This document shows, one piece after another, positions 34,312-42,756 of a stretch of DNA of 56,256 nt (position 1 is its first letter; every line of letters starts with the position of its first letter). Source of the stretch: Leptospira sp. GTDB taxonomy: Bacteria > Spirochaetota > Leptospiria > Leptospirales > Leptospiraceae. A model generated the notes under the pieces. It did not search any database, was not told the DNA's origin, and was given only the letters and a program-made list of their open reading frames with translations. Location: NCBI GenBank assembly GCA_027531445.1, contig JAPZRK010000093.1, positions 1 to 56,256 of the forward strand, read 5' to 3'. The translations under genes and the position numbers were made by a program.

Positions 34312-35589
34312 TTATAATGCTCTCCTGCCTATATCCTTTCGGTAAAAGGTGCCTTCTGATTTTATCCTCGGTAAAAATGCATAACATAAATCAACTGATT
34401 CTTTTAGCGAATTAGCTACGGCAGTGATGCCCAGAACTCGTCCTCCAGATGCGACTAAGCGATCATTTTCCCTCTTTGTTCCGGCATGAAACACAACAAC
34501 TTTGTCGTCATTGGAAGGTATTTCCAAAGTCATACCCTTTTTCGGATTATTTGGATAACCTTCCGCCGCGAGCACAACGATCGCACTAGATCCTTTTTTC
34601 AGTTGAATCGATCTAGATTGGAGTGATTTTGTGGAAGCCTCAAATAACAACTGAAGAAGATCTTCATCTACCAGCCTTAACACACATTGTGTTTCCGGAT
34701 CTCCAAAACGGCAATTGAATTCAACAACACTAGGTTTGCCATCATCTGTTATCATTAGTCCTACATATAACAAACCTTTGTATGGATGACCGGCCTTAGA
34801 AAACTCTTCTAACATGGGATTGATGATATCTTTCTCAATAACAGAAAGTACTTTGGGTGTTACAATCGGAGCTGGTGCATAAGCTCCCATCCCTCCCGTA
34901 TTTGGACCAGTATCGCCATCATAAGCTCGTTTATGATCTTGGGCGGCAGGTAAACAAACATAGTTTTTACCATCCGTAATTACAAAAAGTGAGGCTTCCT
35001 CTCCTTGGAGGAACGATTCAATGACAACTTTCTCACCACTTGATCCAAATTTTTGAGCGATAAAAATATCTTTTAATGCTGTCTCGGCCTCTGACTTTTC
35101 AAAAGCAACTGTCACTCCCTTACCCGCGGCAAGTCCATCCGCTTTGATAACCAGGGGAAATTCCTGAGCCAAACAATAATTCCAAGCAGAGTCAAACTCA
35201 GAATATACGGCGTATGTAGCAGTGGGAACGTTTGCCTTTTGCATCATCTGTTTTGCAAAATGTTTAGATCCTTCAATTTGGGCACAATATTCCGAAGGGC
35301 CAAAACAAGGAACACCTGCTAATTCGCACCAATCGGCAAGACCAGCAACTAACGGATCCTCAGGACCAACAATGACAAAATCTATGGCGGTTTGTTTTAG
35401 AAATTCTATAAACTTATTTTTGTCAATGATACTGATTTCCTCAGGTTTTAAGACCATCGCGGAATCCATACCAGCATTTCCAGGAAAAATCTTTAATTCA
35501 CCTAGCATTGGTGAATTGAGAATGGTGTGAGCAATCGCATGCTCTCGACCACCACTACCGATTAACAATACTTTTAGTTTAGACTTCAA
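34312..35589 (-). CDS. purD: Phosphoribosylamine-glycine ligase (GAR synthetase)
   Basis: PurD joins glycine to phosphoribosylamine using ATP, the second step of purine synthesis. The 425 residues start with LLIGSGGREHAIA, then show IVGPEDPLVAGLAD, PLVIKADGLAAGKGVTVA, QDHKRAYDGDTGPNTGGMGAY and VEFNCRFGDPETQ, all family hallmarks of the ATP-grasp fold. The start codon is TTG and the gene begins 11 bases inside valS, so its translation is probably coupled to that gene. Confidence 0.97.
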   Translation of the reverse strand: MKSKLKVLLIGSGGREHAIAHTILNSPMLGELKIFPGNAGMDSAMVLKPEEISIIDKNKFIEFLKQTAIDFVIVGPEDPLVAGLADWCELAGVPCFGPSEYCAQIEGSKHFAKQMMQKANVPTATYAVYSEFDSAWNYCLAQEFPLVIKADGLAAGKGVTVAFEKSEAETALKDIFIAQKFGSSGEKVVIESFLQGEEASLFVITDGKNYVCLPAAQDHKRAYDGDTGPNTGGMGAYAPAPIVTPKVLSVIEKDIINPMLEEFSKAGHPYKGLLYVGLMITDDGKPSVVEFNCRFGDPETQCVLRLVDEDLLQLLFEASTKSLQSRSIQLKKGSSAIVVLAAEGYPNNPKKGMTLEIPSNDDKVVVFHAGTKRENDRLVASGGRVLGITAVANSLKESVDLCYAFLPRIKSEGTFYRKDIGRRAL

Positions 35590-38269
35590 TCTTTTCTAAC
35601 GCTCGCAGTATACTTTCTAATTTTTCTTTCCAAGTTGCATGTTTTTCCCGCTCTTTTTCAACAACTTCAGGCTTTGCTTTTTCAACAAAGGAAGGATTAT
35701 TGATTTTTAATTCCAATTTTTCCATCTCAAGTATGATCTGATTTTTTTCTTTTTGAAGACGCTGTTTTTCCTTTTCAAAATCAAAAATCCCTGCTAAAGG
35801 CAAAATGATTTCTCCGATCGAAAATGCACCAACCGAATCAGTATTTGAAATGATGTAACCTTGATCAAACGAAATAGTCTCTGCCTTTGTAAGTTGGAGG
35901 ATTGACTTAAGTTCCTTTTCGATCATGGATTGGAGGTCTTTATCATTAAATTTGAGAATAATTTGACATTTTTTCTCAGGTTTCACTCCGAGTTCGGCAC
36001 GCATATTTCTTACTTTCGATACGATCTCTTGCAAAACGATCATACGTTTAACCGATGGATTTTCTGCAGATACACCGAATGCTTTGGGAAATGGAGAAAG
36101 AGACATCAAGTCGGAGGACAGCAAAGAATTTATTTCCTCTGTCAAAAACGGCATAAATGGATGCAGCAAACCTAACGCTCGAAAAAGAATATTTACCAAC
36201 ACCTGGCGAGCGTTTTCCTGAGAATGGACAGTTACATTTCCATATATCCTTGCTTTCGTTAATTCAAGATACCAGTCACAAAAGGAACCCCATATAAAAT
36301 CATACACCAAATTAGCCATCTCAAAGAAATGATAATCAGAATATGCTTTTTCATAATTTAATAGAGTTCTATCAAATTCATGTAAGATCCACAGATCCGT
36401 TTCTTCCAAGGTTTCTAGATTCAATTCCTTTATCTCAAAATCTTCCGGTAAATTCATAAAAATGAATCTACTAGAATTCCAGATTTTATTACAAAAAGAC
36501 CGATAGCCATCTAACCGAGATTCATCGAATAAGATATCTTTTCCTTCAGGGAGAACGGCGGCCAAAAAAAACCGAAACGAATCGGTTCCGTATTTGGACA
36601 TCATATCCAGCGGATCAACTACGTTGCCTAGAGATTTACTGAATTTTTTACCGTCCTTATCGCGGACCAATCCGTGAATCAGAACTTTTTTGAAAGGAAC
36701 ATCTCCCATAAATTTTAGTCCAGACATCATCATCCTTGCGACCCAAAAGAAAATGATATCGAAACCAGTAACAAGTACAGACGTCGGATAGTATTTTGTT
36801 AATTCATCGGAGGTTTCAGGCCATCCAAAAACAGAAAAGGGCCAAAGTCCTGAAGAAAACCAAGTGTCTAAAACATCTTCGTCTTGTTTTAAATCATGTT
36901 TCGTCAGTGGATTTCCAGATTTATTGAATAAGGATACAGCCTCGTCGATAGATTCCGCTACCATAAAACTACCATCAGGCGCGTAATATGCAGGGATACG
37001 ATGTCCCCACCAAAGTTGGCGGGATATACACCAATCCTTTATGTTTTCCATCCATTCGAAGTAAGTTTTTTCCCACATCTTTGGTTGAAAAACAACCTTA
37101 CCGGATTTTACAGCATCTATGGCAGGCCGCGCCAATGGTGCGATTTTAACAAACCATTGTGTGGAAAGAAGAGGCTCAATTATGGCACCACCCCTTTGGT
37201 TGTGTCCAATGCTATGTGTATGATTTTCGATTTTTTCTATGTAACCAAGACTTTCTAACTCTTCGACCAATTTTTTGCGAACTTCAAATCGATCCATACC
37301 TTGATACTTACCGGCGAAATGGTTTAGTGTTCCGTCTAAGTTCATCACATTAACAGGCGCAAGTCCCAATCTTTGCCCTGCTTCAAAGTCATTCAAATCA
37401 TGTGCAGGTGTGATTTTAACTAAACCTGAACCAAAGTCTTTATCCACAAACGAATCGAATAAAACAGGTATTTCCTTATCTACGATGGGTAAAATTACAC
37501 TTTGCCCTTTAAGATTCACATAACGTTTGTCTTCTGGATTAGCACAGACAGCAACGTCACCAAACATAGTCTCAGGTCGGGTTGTTGCCACTACTATGTA
37601 ATCCTCAGGTGACATATTGGTTACGGCTTTACCTGCTTTTACGGCAGTTACCTTCGGATAACGAACGTGATATAACTTACCTTGTTTTTCTTTGAATTCT
37701 ACTTCAATATCAGAAATTGCAGTTTTCGTAACAGGACACCAGTTTATGATGCGTTCGCCTCTATAGATAAGCCCTTCTTCGTAAAGTTTTTTGAAAACCA
37801 ATATGACGGCTTTTGACAACCCTTCATCAAAAGTAAATCTTTGTTTACTCCAATCAACTGATTCACCGAGTAATCTTTGTTGTTTGGTAATGATTCCACC
37901 AGAATGTGCCTTCCACTCCCAAACTTTTTTGATAAAATCCTCGCGAGAAAAATCTGTCCTCTTTTTACCCTCTTTCGCTAACTCTCGCTCAACGACAACT
38001 TGAGTTGCGATTCCAGCATGATCCATGCCTGGAACCCATACAACATTCTTTCCTTTTTTTCTCTCAATACGGATTATGATATCTTGGATTGTGTGATTTA
38101 GTGCATGTCCAATATGTAAATTTCCAGTGACATTAGGTGGCGGAATAACTATGGAAAAAGATTCTTTTGCATTGGTATTTGGAGAAAAAGCATTTTTCTT
38201 TTCCCAAATTTGTATCCATTTTGACTCAACGGATTCTGGCTCATATCGATCTGAAAGTTGTCTATTCAT
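35579..38269 (-). CDS. valS: Valyl-tRNA synthetase
   Basis: This class Ia synthetase charges tRNA-Val. The 896 residues include HIGH in PPNVTGNLHIGHALNHT, the KMSKS loop as KKFSKSLGN, the editing domain with TTRPETMFGDVAV and ITPAHDLNDFE, and a C-terminal coiled coil of about 65 residues (FDFEKEKQRLQKEKNQI and onward) as in bacterial ValS. It is the first gene of the run reaching 29602. The 198 bases upstream, toward 38468, contain no strong promoter match. Confidence 0.97.
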   Translation of the reverse strand: MNRQLSDRYEPESVESKWIQIWEKKNAFSPNTNAKESFSIVIPPPNVTGNLHIGHALNHTIQDIIIRIERKKGKNVVWVPGMDHAGIATQVVVERELAKEGKKRTDFSREDFIKKVWEWKAHSGGIITKQQRLLGESVDWSKQRFTFDEGLSKAVILVFKKLYEEGLIYRGERIINWCPVTKTAISDIEVEFKEKQGKLYHVRYPKVTAVKAGKAVTNMSPEDYIVVATTRPETMFGDVAVCANPEDKRYVNLKGQSVILPIVDKEIPVLFDSFVDKDFGSGLVKITPAHDLNDFEAGQRLGLAPVNVMNLDGTLNHFAGKYQGMDRFEVRKKLVEELESLGYIEKIENHTHSIGHNQRGGAIIEPLLSTQWFVKIAPLARPAIDAVKSGKVVFQPKMWEKTYFEWMENIKDWCISRQLWWGHRIPAYYAPDGSFMVAESIDEAVSLFNKSGNPLTKHDLKQDEDVLDTWFSSGLWPFSVFGWPETSDELTKYYPTSVLVTGFDIIFFWVARMMMSGLKFMGDVPFKKVLIHGLVRDKDGKKFSKSLGNVVDPLDMMSKYGTDSFRFFLAAVLPEGKDILFDESRLDGYRSFCNKIWNSSRFIFMNLPEDFEIKELNLETLEETDLWILHEFDRTLLNYEKAYSDYHFFEMANLVYDFIWGSFCDWYLELTKARIYGNVTVHSQENARQVLVNILFRALGLLHPFMPFLTEEINSLLSSDLMSLSPFPKAFGVSAENPSVKRMIVLQEIVSKVRNMRAELGVKPEKKCQIILKFNDKDLQSMIEKELKSILQLTKAETISFDQGYIISNTDSVGAFSIGEIILPLAGIFDFEKEKQRLQKEKNQIILEMEKLELKINNPSFVEKAKPEVVEKEREKHATWKEKLESILRALEKIEV

Positions 38270-38467
38270 AGGATGGAAATTTCTTGGACTTACTATGTTT
38301 TTGCAAACGGTTAGGGGTCAAGGAATCTATTGGAAAGGAGGTTTGAGAAGATTGTCTCGAGCAGGAGTGGAACCATTCGAGTAATTTATGTCGCATATTC
38401 AAAATCAGATTTATCTCTCAAAAAGATGTGATTTGACAGAAAAGGTTCGGAACAGAAGCTGGACGCC

Positions 38468-38617
38468 ATGAACGCAAAAACAGCAAAAATCATCGGTAAA
38501 TTCGCCATTCTCAAAGGTATTCCCGAAAAACAAATCAAAAGAGAATGGTCTTCCCTTTCTCAAAATGACAAAGACAAAAAAAGACAAGAAATTCTGAAAG
38601 AACTCGTAAAATCATAA
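38468..38617 (+). CDS. Small basic protein (49 aa)
   Basis: This short gene encodes 49 residues rich in Lys, with a helix (KIIGKFAILKGIPEKQIKREW) and a second charged helix (KKRQEILKEL). Its stop overlaps the ATG of the thioredoxin-fold lipoprotein gene (TAATG), so it probably belongs to that operon. It has no signal peptide, unlike the three genes that follow. There is only a weak ribosome-binding site. The family is not recognised. Confidence 0.55.
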   Translation: MNAKTAKIIGKFAILKGIPEKQIKREWSSLSQNDKDKKRQEILKELVKS

Positions 38618-39084
38618 TGAAACGTTGGCCATTTGCGAAAGCGTCTTTGGCCATTTATTTTTCTCTCCTCCTTTCTAGTTTCATCTTCTCGTGTACTTCC
38701 AAAGTTGAACCATTCTCTGTTTTCAAAGCATATGAGGAAGCGGTTCAATATGCGAAAAAGGAAAACAAAAAAATACTTATTATCTTCGGCGCTGATTGGT
38801 GTCCAGATTGCAAAGCGCTGAATCAATTGTTAGTTGCTCCTGAGGTAAAAAGTTTCGTTCAAGAAAAATTTCTAATCTTTCAAGTAGATGTTGGTAAATT
38901 TGATACGAACTTGGATTTCAATCAAAAGTTTGGGAACCCCATTGAAAATGGCATCCCAGCACTCGTCATTATAGATCCCAAAAACCAAGAATCTATCCTC
39001 GCATCTACGAAAGGCGGAGAATTCTCCAGTGCAAGTCAGATGAGAGCAGAGAATGTCCTTAGCTATTTAAAACAATTTCAATAG
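38617..39084 (+). CDS. Thioredoxin-fold lipoprotein (CPDC)
   Basis: This 155-residue protein has a signal sequence ending in the lipobox FIFSC (Cys26). A thioredoxin-like domain follows, with the active site ADWCPDCKAL near residue 65 and the cis-proline region ENGIPALVIID. Asp in place of the usual Gly or His between the cysteines is seen in DsbD-C-terminal and related reductases. It should exchange disulfides in the periplasm while tethered to a membrane. The start shares one base with the end of the 49-residue gene. The next gene, 24 bases on, encodes a secreted protein with no cysteine. Confidence 0.85.
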   Translation: MKRWPFAKASLAIYFSLLLSSFIFSCTSKVEPFSVFKAYEEAVQYAKKENKKILIIFGADWCPDCKALNQLLVAPEVKSFVQEKFLIFQVDVGKFDTNLDFNQKFGNPIENGIPALVIIDPKNQESILASTKGGEFSSASQMRAENVLSYLKQFQ

Positions 39085-39108
39085 TCTAAGGTAGAAGGAA
39101 AATACCAG

Positions 39109-39609
39109 ATGGCTCAAAAACTCGTACTCACACTTTTACTCTTCTTCTTACCGACCTTTCTTCTCGCACAAACTTCCAAAGAACTTACGCTAGGTGATAC
39201 AGTTCCACAGATTACCATGACGGATCAATTTGGAAAGGAAGCAGTGATAGCCAAAGAGATTGAAAAGATCTTATTCATTGCTGATATGGATGCAAGTAAG
39301 CTCACACATCCTCTTTTGTTAAAGGAAGGGAATGTTTACTTAGAAACAAACAAAGCCATGTTGATTTCAGATATCCACCGAATGCCAGCTATCATCAGCA
39401 AATTCGTAGCAATCCCCAAAATGCAAGATTATCCTTACACAATCCATCTGATTAAGGAAGAAACCATCGGAGATCCATTTCCTAGAATCAAAGGACAAGT
39501 TACAATGCTTACAGTAAAGGATGGCAAGTTGATTCAAATTCTATTTGGAACCGATGAAAAAGAAATTAGATCCTTTTTAGAATCAAAGATATCAAAACCA
39601 AAAAAATAG
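39109..39609 (+). CDS. Secreted protein, possible cysteine-free thioredoxin-like fold
   Basis: This 166-residue protein has a clean Sec signal peptide (MAQKLVLTLL.. ending TFLLA before Gln21). The mature part begins LGDTVPQITMTDQFGKE, the entry pattern of thioredoxin/AhpC-like or YtfJ-like proteins, and later shows MLTVKDGKLIQILFG. It has no cysteine at all, so it cannot do disulfide chemistry. It may be a structural partner of the CPDC lipoprotein encoded 24 bases upstream. The M23 peptidase gene begins nine bases after it. Confidence 0.65.
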   Translation: MAQKLVLTLLLFFLPTFLLAQTSKELTLGDTVPQITMTDQFGKEAVIAKEIEKILFIADMDASKLTHPLLLKEGNVYLETNKAMLISDIHRMPAIISKFVAIPKMQDYPYTIHLIKEETIGDPFPRIKGQVTMLTVKDGKLIQILFGTDEKEIRSFLESKISKPKK

Positions 39610-39618
39610 GACTTACTT

Positions 39619-40347
39619 TTGCGTTCCCTTCTGTTTGCTTTCGCAGTTTTGATTCTACATTGCCAATCACCAAAGGGTTTTGCCTACCAAAGCAATCCGC
39701 TCTTTGGTTGGTTAAAAACAACCTCTCTGGAACGCACTGCTGACACTAGCGCCATATTTAAAAGATACCCAGACATCTTAGCCAACGATTTTGAATTTCC
39801 AGTAGGTGGAAAGTATGCCGAAGGATACTATATTGCTCAAAAGTTTGGTGTGGAAAATGGGCGATTTGGAAATCGATTTCATTTAGGTGAAGATTGGAAC
39901 TTTGTAGCTGGCGGGGATTCCGATTATGCTTCACCGATCTATTCAATTTCGGATGGTGTAGTTAGTCTAACAGCTAATTATGGTGGAGGTTGGGGAAAGG
40001 TAATCCGAATTGTTCACAAACTTCCCAACTCACAAAATAACTCTTCGCTTTATTTGGAATCCTTGTATGCCCATCTATATACTATCGAAGTAGAACCTGG
40101 ACAAATAGTAAGAAAAGGTGAATGGATTGGAAGCATTGGGGATGCAGGAGGCAAGTATCCCGCTCACTTGCATTTTGAATTAAGAAACCAAAAAGATGCA
40201 CCGCTTGGTGGTGGTTATGCTTTCAGTTTGGATGGTTATATCGCACCGACAAAGTTTTTAATCCAACAACTTGCAAAAGAAAAGAAAATTACAGAAGAAC
40301 AGTTTACTTATGATCGATCTTTGGGGATCACTCCTGCTGGTCCCTAA
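39619..40347 (+). CDS. M23-family metallopeptidase, putative lipoprotein
   Basis: This is a LytM-type peptidoglycan hydrolase or a scaffold for one. The 242 residues begin with a short lipoprotein signal (LLFAFAVLILHC, Cys15). The zinc-binding motifs are present: HLGEDWNF (HxxxD) and HLHFELRN (HxH), with a GDAGG segment before the second. The start is TTG, with AGGA nine bases upstream. It ends the operon that starts at 38468 and overlaps the PilZ-like gene tail to tail by four bases. Retention of all zinc ligands suggests it is an active endopeptidase. Confidence 0.9.
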   Translation: MRSLLFAFAVLILHCQSPKGFAYQSNPLFGWLKTTSLERTADTSAIFKRYPDILANDFEFPVGGKYAEGYYIAQKFGVENGRFGNRFHLGEDWNFVAGGDSDYASPIYSISDGVVSLTANYGGGWGKVIRIVHKLPNSQNNSSLYLESLYAHLYTIEVEPGQIVRKGEWIGSIGDAGGKYPAHLHFELRNQKDAPLGGGYAFSLDGYIAPTKFLIQQLAKEKKITEEQFTYDRSLGITPAGP

Positions 40348-40682
40348 AAGCTTTTCATAAAGCTCAATACTTCATCTTCTTTTTCTCCATTTGTATCATA
40401 AAAATTGGCATAGATTTCAAAAAGAGGCTCATTTTCTAATTTTGTTGATTTGAGAACTTTCACTAAGAATGAAACATCTCCCGTCAGGGAAATTTGTTTC
40501 ACAGAAACTTTGACAATGGAAGCAACCTCTATATCAATCGGTCTCAACATTTTGATCCCTCTCGCGCTGATGTGCTTATGGATATCATAATCAGATAGGG
40601 TCTCGAGCTGGATTTCGAAAGACGGTGGAATTTCAGTATAGTGGTTCGGTTTCATGGGGACTCTGTATTTAGTTGCAAACAT
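40344..40682 (-). CDS. Hypothetical protein, possibly PilZ-like
   Basis: This is a 112-residue soluble protein. The region ISARGIKMLRPIDIEVASIVKVSV resembles the strand pattern of PilZ domains (DxSxxGxxL then a hydrophobic strand). The N-terminal RxxxR motif needed to bind c-di-GMP is not apparent, and the Asp of the second motif is absent. It may therefore be a non-binding PilZ relative or a different beta-barrel. It stands alone between convergent and co-directional neighbours. Confidence 0.5.
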   Translation of the reverse strand: MFATKYRVPMKPNHYTEIPPSFEIQLETLSDYDIHKHISARGIKMLRPIDIEVASIVKVSVKQISLTGDVSFLVKVLKSTKLENEPLFEIYANFYDTNGEKEDEVLSFMKSF

Positions 40683-40734
40683 ACGATCAGTAGATCATGT
40701 CTCAATTACTATTTTGTGACATAAAGGTAAAACT

Positions 40735-42342
40735 TTAACGAAAAAACCAGTTAAAACACCCCAAAAGCAGAATGAGCCCAGCTCCCCATGCCAAAATTTT
40801 GGGATTCCAAAAATCCTGCTCACGATCTCGGGAGGAATACATAAGTCCAGACAAATCTCGTCCTAACACCGGCTTTTCGATCAAACTAACAAACACCATA
40901 GAAAGAAAACAAAAGAGTCCGGAAAAAATGGCTCCGTAAAAATTGGATACCATATCTGATTTATAGATCAAAATTCCCATTTTAGTAAATACAAAATGTA
41001 AAATTCCTGCCAAAGTCCCAGCTAACATACCCCAAAATGCACTCCATGAAGATGCTTTTTCCCAAAACATTCCGAGTAAAAAAATAGAAATCAAAGGAGC
41101 GCTAAAAAAAGAAAAAAGCAACTGAATGTAGTTCATTATATTTTCAAACTGCATCGCAATGTAAGAAGCAAATACCGCAAAAACTACTGCAACCATTGTA
41201 CAAATTTTGCCTACTCTCAAATAGTAAGCATCGTTTTCATCTTTTTTGATATAAGTCTGGAAGATATCATAAGTAAAAATAGTATTCAATGCAGTCACAG
41301 AACTTGACATACCCGCCATAAACGCCGCAAGCAAAGCCGTAGTACCTAGCCCCAACATACCCGACGGATAAAACTCACGGAGTAGTATCAAAAAACTTTT
41401 GTTATACTCCCCATTCAATTCTTTACTAAATTGGGTAAGTGCAATCAGTCCAGGTATTACGGTTAAAAATGGTAAAAATATTTTAAAAACAGCTCCAATC
41501 AATGGTGTTCGTCGAGCCGCTTGGTAGTCTTTTGCCGCCATCGCTCGTTGCACTTCGGCAAAACCACATGTCCAATATGAAAAGGATAACACAAAGCCTA
41601 ATCCAACAGTAACAGAGAGTATGTCCCAACCCAAAGGATTTTCACCGTTCGGTAAATATTTCCACATATGTTTGTGTGATTCGGGTATTTGATTGAGAAG
41701 TCCTTCCCATCCTCCAGCTTTTACAAGACCTATCCATACAATTGGAAACAATCCAAATACTGTTAGAAAGAACTGCATCACTTCTGTATATATAGATGAA
41801 CTCAATCCGCCAAAGTATGTATAAATCATTACGATCAGGGCACTCAAAAGAATCGATACATGCGGATTCCAACCAAACATTGTGTCGAAAATTAGAGAAA
41901 GAGAATATAGATAGATTCCCGAACCGAGAGCCAATGAAAGTAATGTGATCAGGGAATTTAACAAATGTGCTGGTCGATTAAATCGATACCTTAAGTACTC
42001 GGGCACGGAACGGATCTTTGAGGAGTAATAAAAAGGCATCATGAAGATACCCAAAAAAATCATCCCAGGGATTGCCCCTAGATAGTAAAAATGAAAAGTG
42101 AGAAATCCATACTCAGCCCCACTTGCACTCATTCCCAAGAGTTCTAACGCTGAAATATTGGCAGAAATAAAAGCGATACCGGTTACCCAACCTGGAATCT
42201 TTCTCCCAGCCAAAAGAAAGTCGGAAGATCCGCCCATTCGTTTTTTGAGCATAAAACCGATGATGATCATAAAGCAAATAAAGACTAAAAGGATCAGAAA
42301 ATCGATAGGTTGTAAGGCGGATTGCATGAACTTCGATTCCAT
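40735..42342 (-). CDS. Sodium:solute symporter (SSS family, SGLT-like)
   Basis: This 535-residue protein has about 14 membrane helices. It starts with the SSS pattern (FLLAGRKIPGWVTGIAFISANISALELLGMSASGAEYG, shown here only as the family region at residues 38-75), then YFGGLSSSIYTEV and GMSSSVTALNTIFTYDIFQ, a sodium-site helix. It should take up a sugar, myo-inositol or similar solute with sodium; the substrate cannot be told. It lies 52 bases upstream of the PilZ-like gene on the same strand and is divergent from the small gene at 42507. Confidence 0.92.
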   Translation of the reverse strand: MESKFMQSALQPIDFLILLVFICFMIIIGFMLKKRMGGSSDFLLAGRKIPGWVTGIAFISANISALELLGMSASGAEYGFLTFHFYYLGAIPGMIFLGIFMMPFYYSSKIRSVPEYLRYRFNRPAHLLNSLITLLSLALGSGIYLYSLSLIFDTMFGWNPHVSILLSALIVMIYTYFGGLSSSIYTEVMQFFLTVFGLFPIVWIGLVKAGGWEGLLNQIPESHKHMWKYLPNGENPLGWDILSVTVGLGFVLSFSYWTCGFAEVQRAMAAKDYQAARRTPLIGAVFKIFLPFLTVIPGLIALTQFSKELNGEYNKSFLILLREFYPSGMLGLGTTALLAAFMAGMSSSVTALNTIFTYDIFQTYIKKDENDAYYLRVGKICTMVAVVFAVFASYIAMQFENIMNYIQLLFSFFSAPLISIFLLGMFWEKASSWSAFWGMLAGTLAGILHFVFTKMGILIYKSDMVSNFYGAIFSGLFCFLSMVFVSLIEKPVLGRDLSGLMYSSRDREQDFWNPKILAWGAGLILLLGCFNWFFR

Positions 42343-42506
42343 ACTTGGGAATGAATCATGTCATGGAAAAAAAATTTTTTCCTCCAGTAGTTTCATTTTA
42401 TTCCGATCCAAGTTATAGGATTAGAAAGCTGAGATTTTCGGTGTCAGTTTTGAAAAAGACTTTCCGAATTATGTCTCATTGCTATTTTCAATCCGACGGA
42501 GGCACT

Positions 42507-42653
42507 ATGTTCTATCTGCTACTTGCCCTACTTCACGAGGATCTCTCATCTGGGAGAATTGACCTTGAAACATATTCTGAGAATATCATTTTGCTTGCCG
42601 CTGACCATGATCGCATCAAAGAAAACTTGATGATTTCATTGGCCGCTGCTTAA
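42507..42653 (+). CDS. Small protein (48 aa)
   Basis: I start this gene at the ATG at 42507, which has GGAGG four bases upstream; a longer in-frame reading from 42345 has no such site. The 48 residues form a hydrophobic N-terminal stretch (MFYLLLALLHEDL) and two charged helices ending in LMISLAAA. It could be a small membrane-associated or helical protein. No family is recognised. It is the only gene between the symporter and the S8 protease. Confidence 0.5.
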   Translation: MFYLLLALLHEDLSSGRIDLETYSENIILLAADHDRIKENLMISLAAA

Positions 42654-42704
42654 GATTTAGTCTCATTACATTTTTTTTAGCAAAATAAATAGAATTTAAT
42701 ATTT

Positions 42705-42734
42705 TTGTAGAAAATCTGTAAATCCCCCTATAAT
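42705..42734 (+). promoter_or_regulatory. Sigma70-type promoter of the S8 protease gene
   Basis: A perfect -10 TATAAT lies at 42729-42734 with TTGTAG at 42705-42710, 18 bases upstream (three of six bases of the -35 consensus). Transcription would start near 42741. The -10 element overlaps an ATG at 42733, so that ATG cannot be the start codon of this transcript; the ATG at 42757 is favoured. Confidence 0.6.
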
Positions 42735-42756
42735 GGTGCAACTGCCGAAGCACCAG

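Noticed and set aside
38388..38471. A 27-codon frame whose TGA overlaps the ATG of the 49-residue gene (ATGA)
   Set aside because: It has no ribosome-binding site and no coding character; the overlap may be chance. It stays possible as a leader peptide but cannot be supported.
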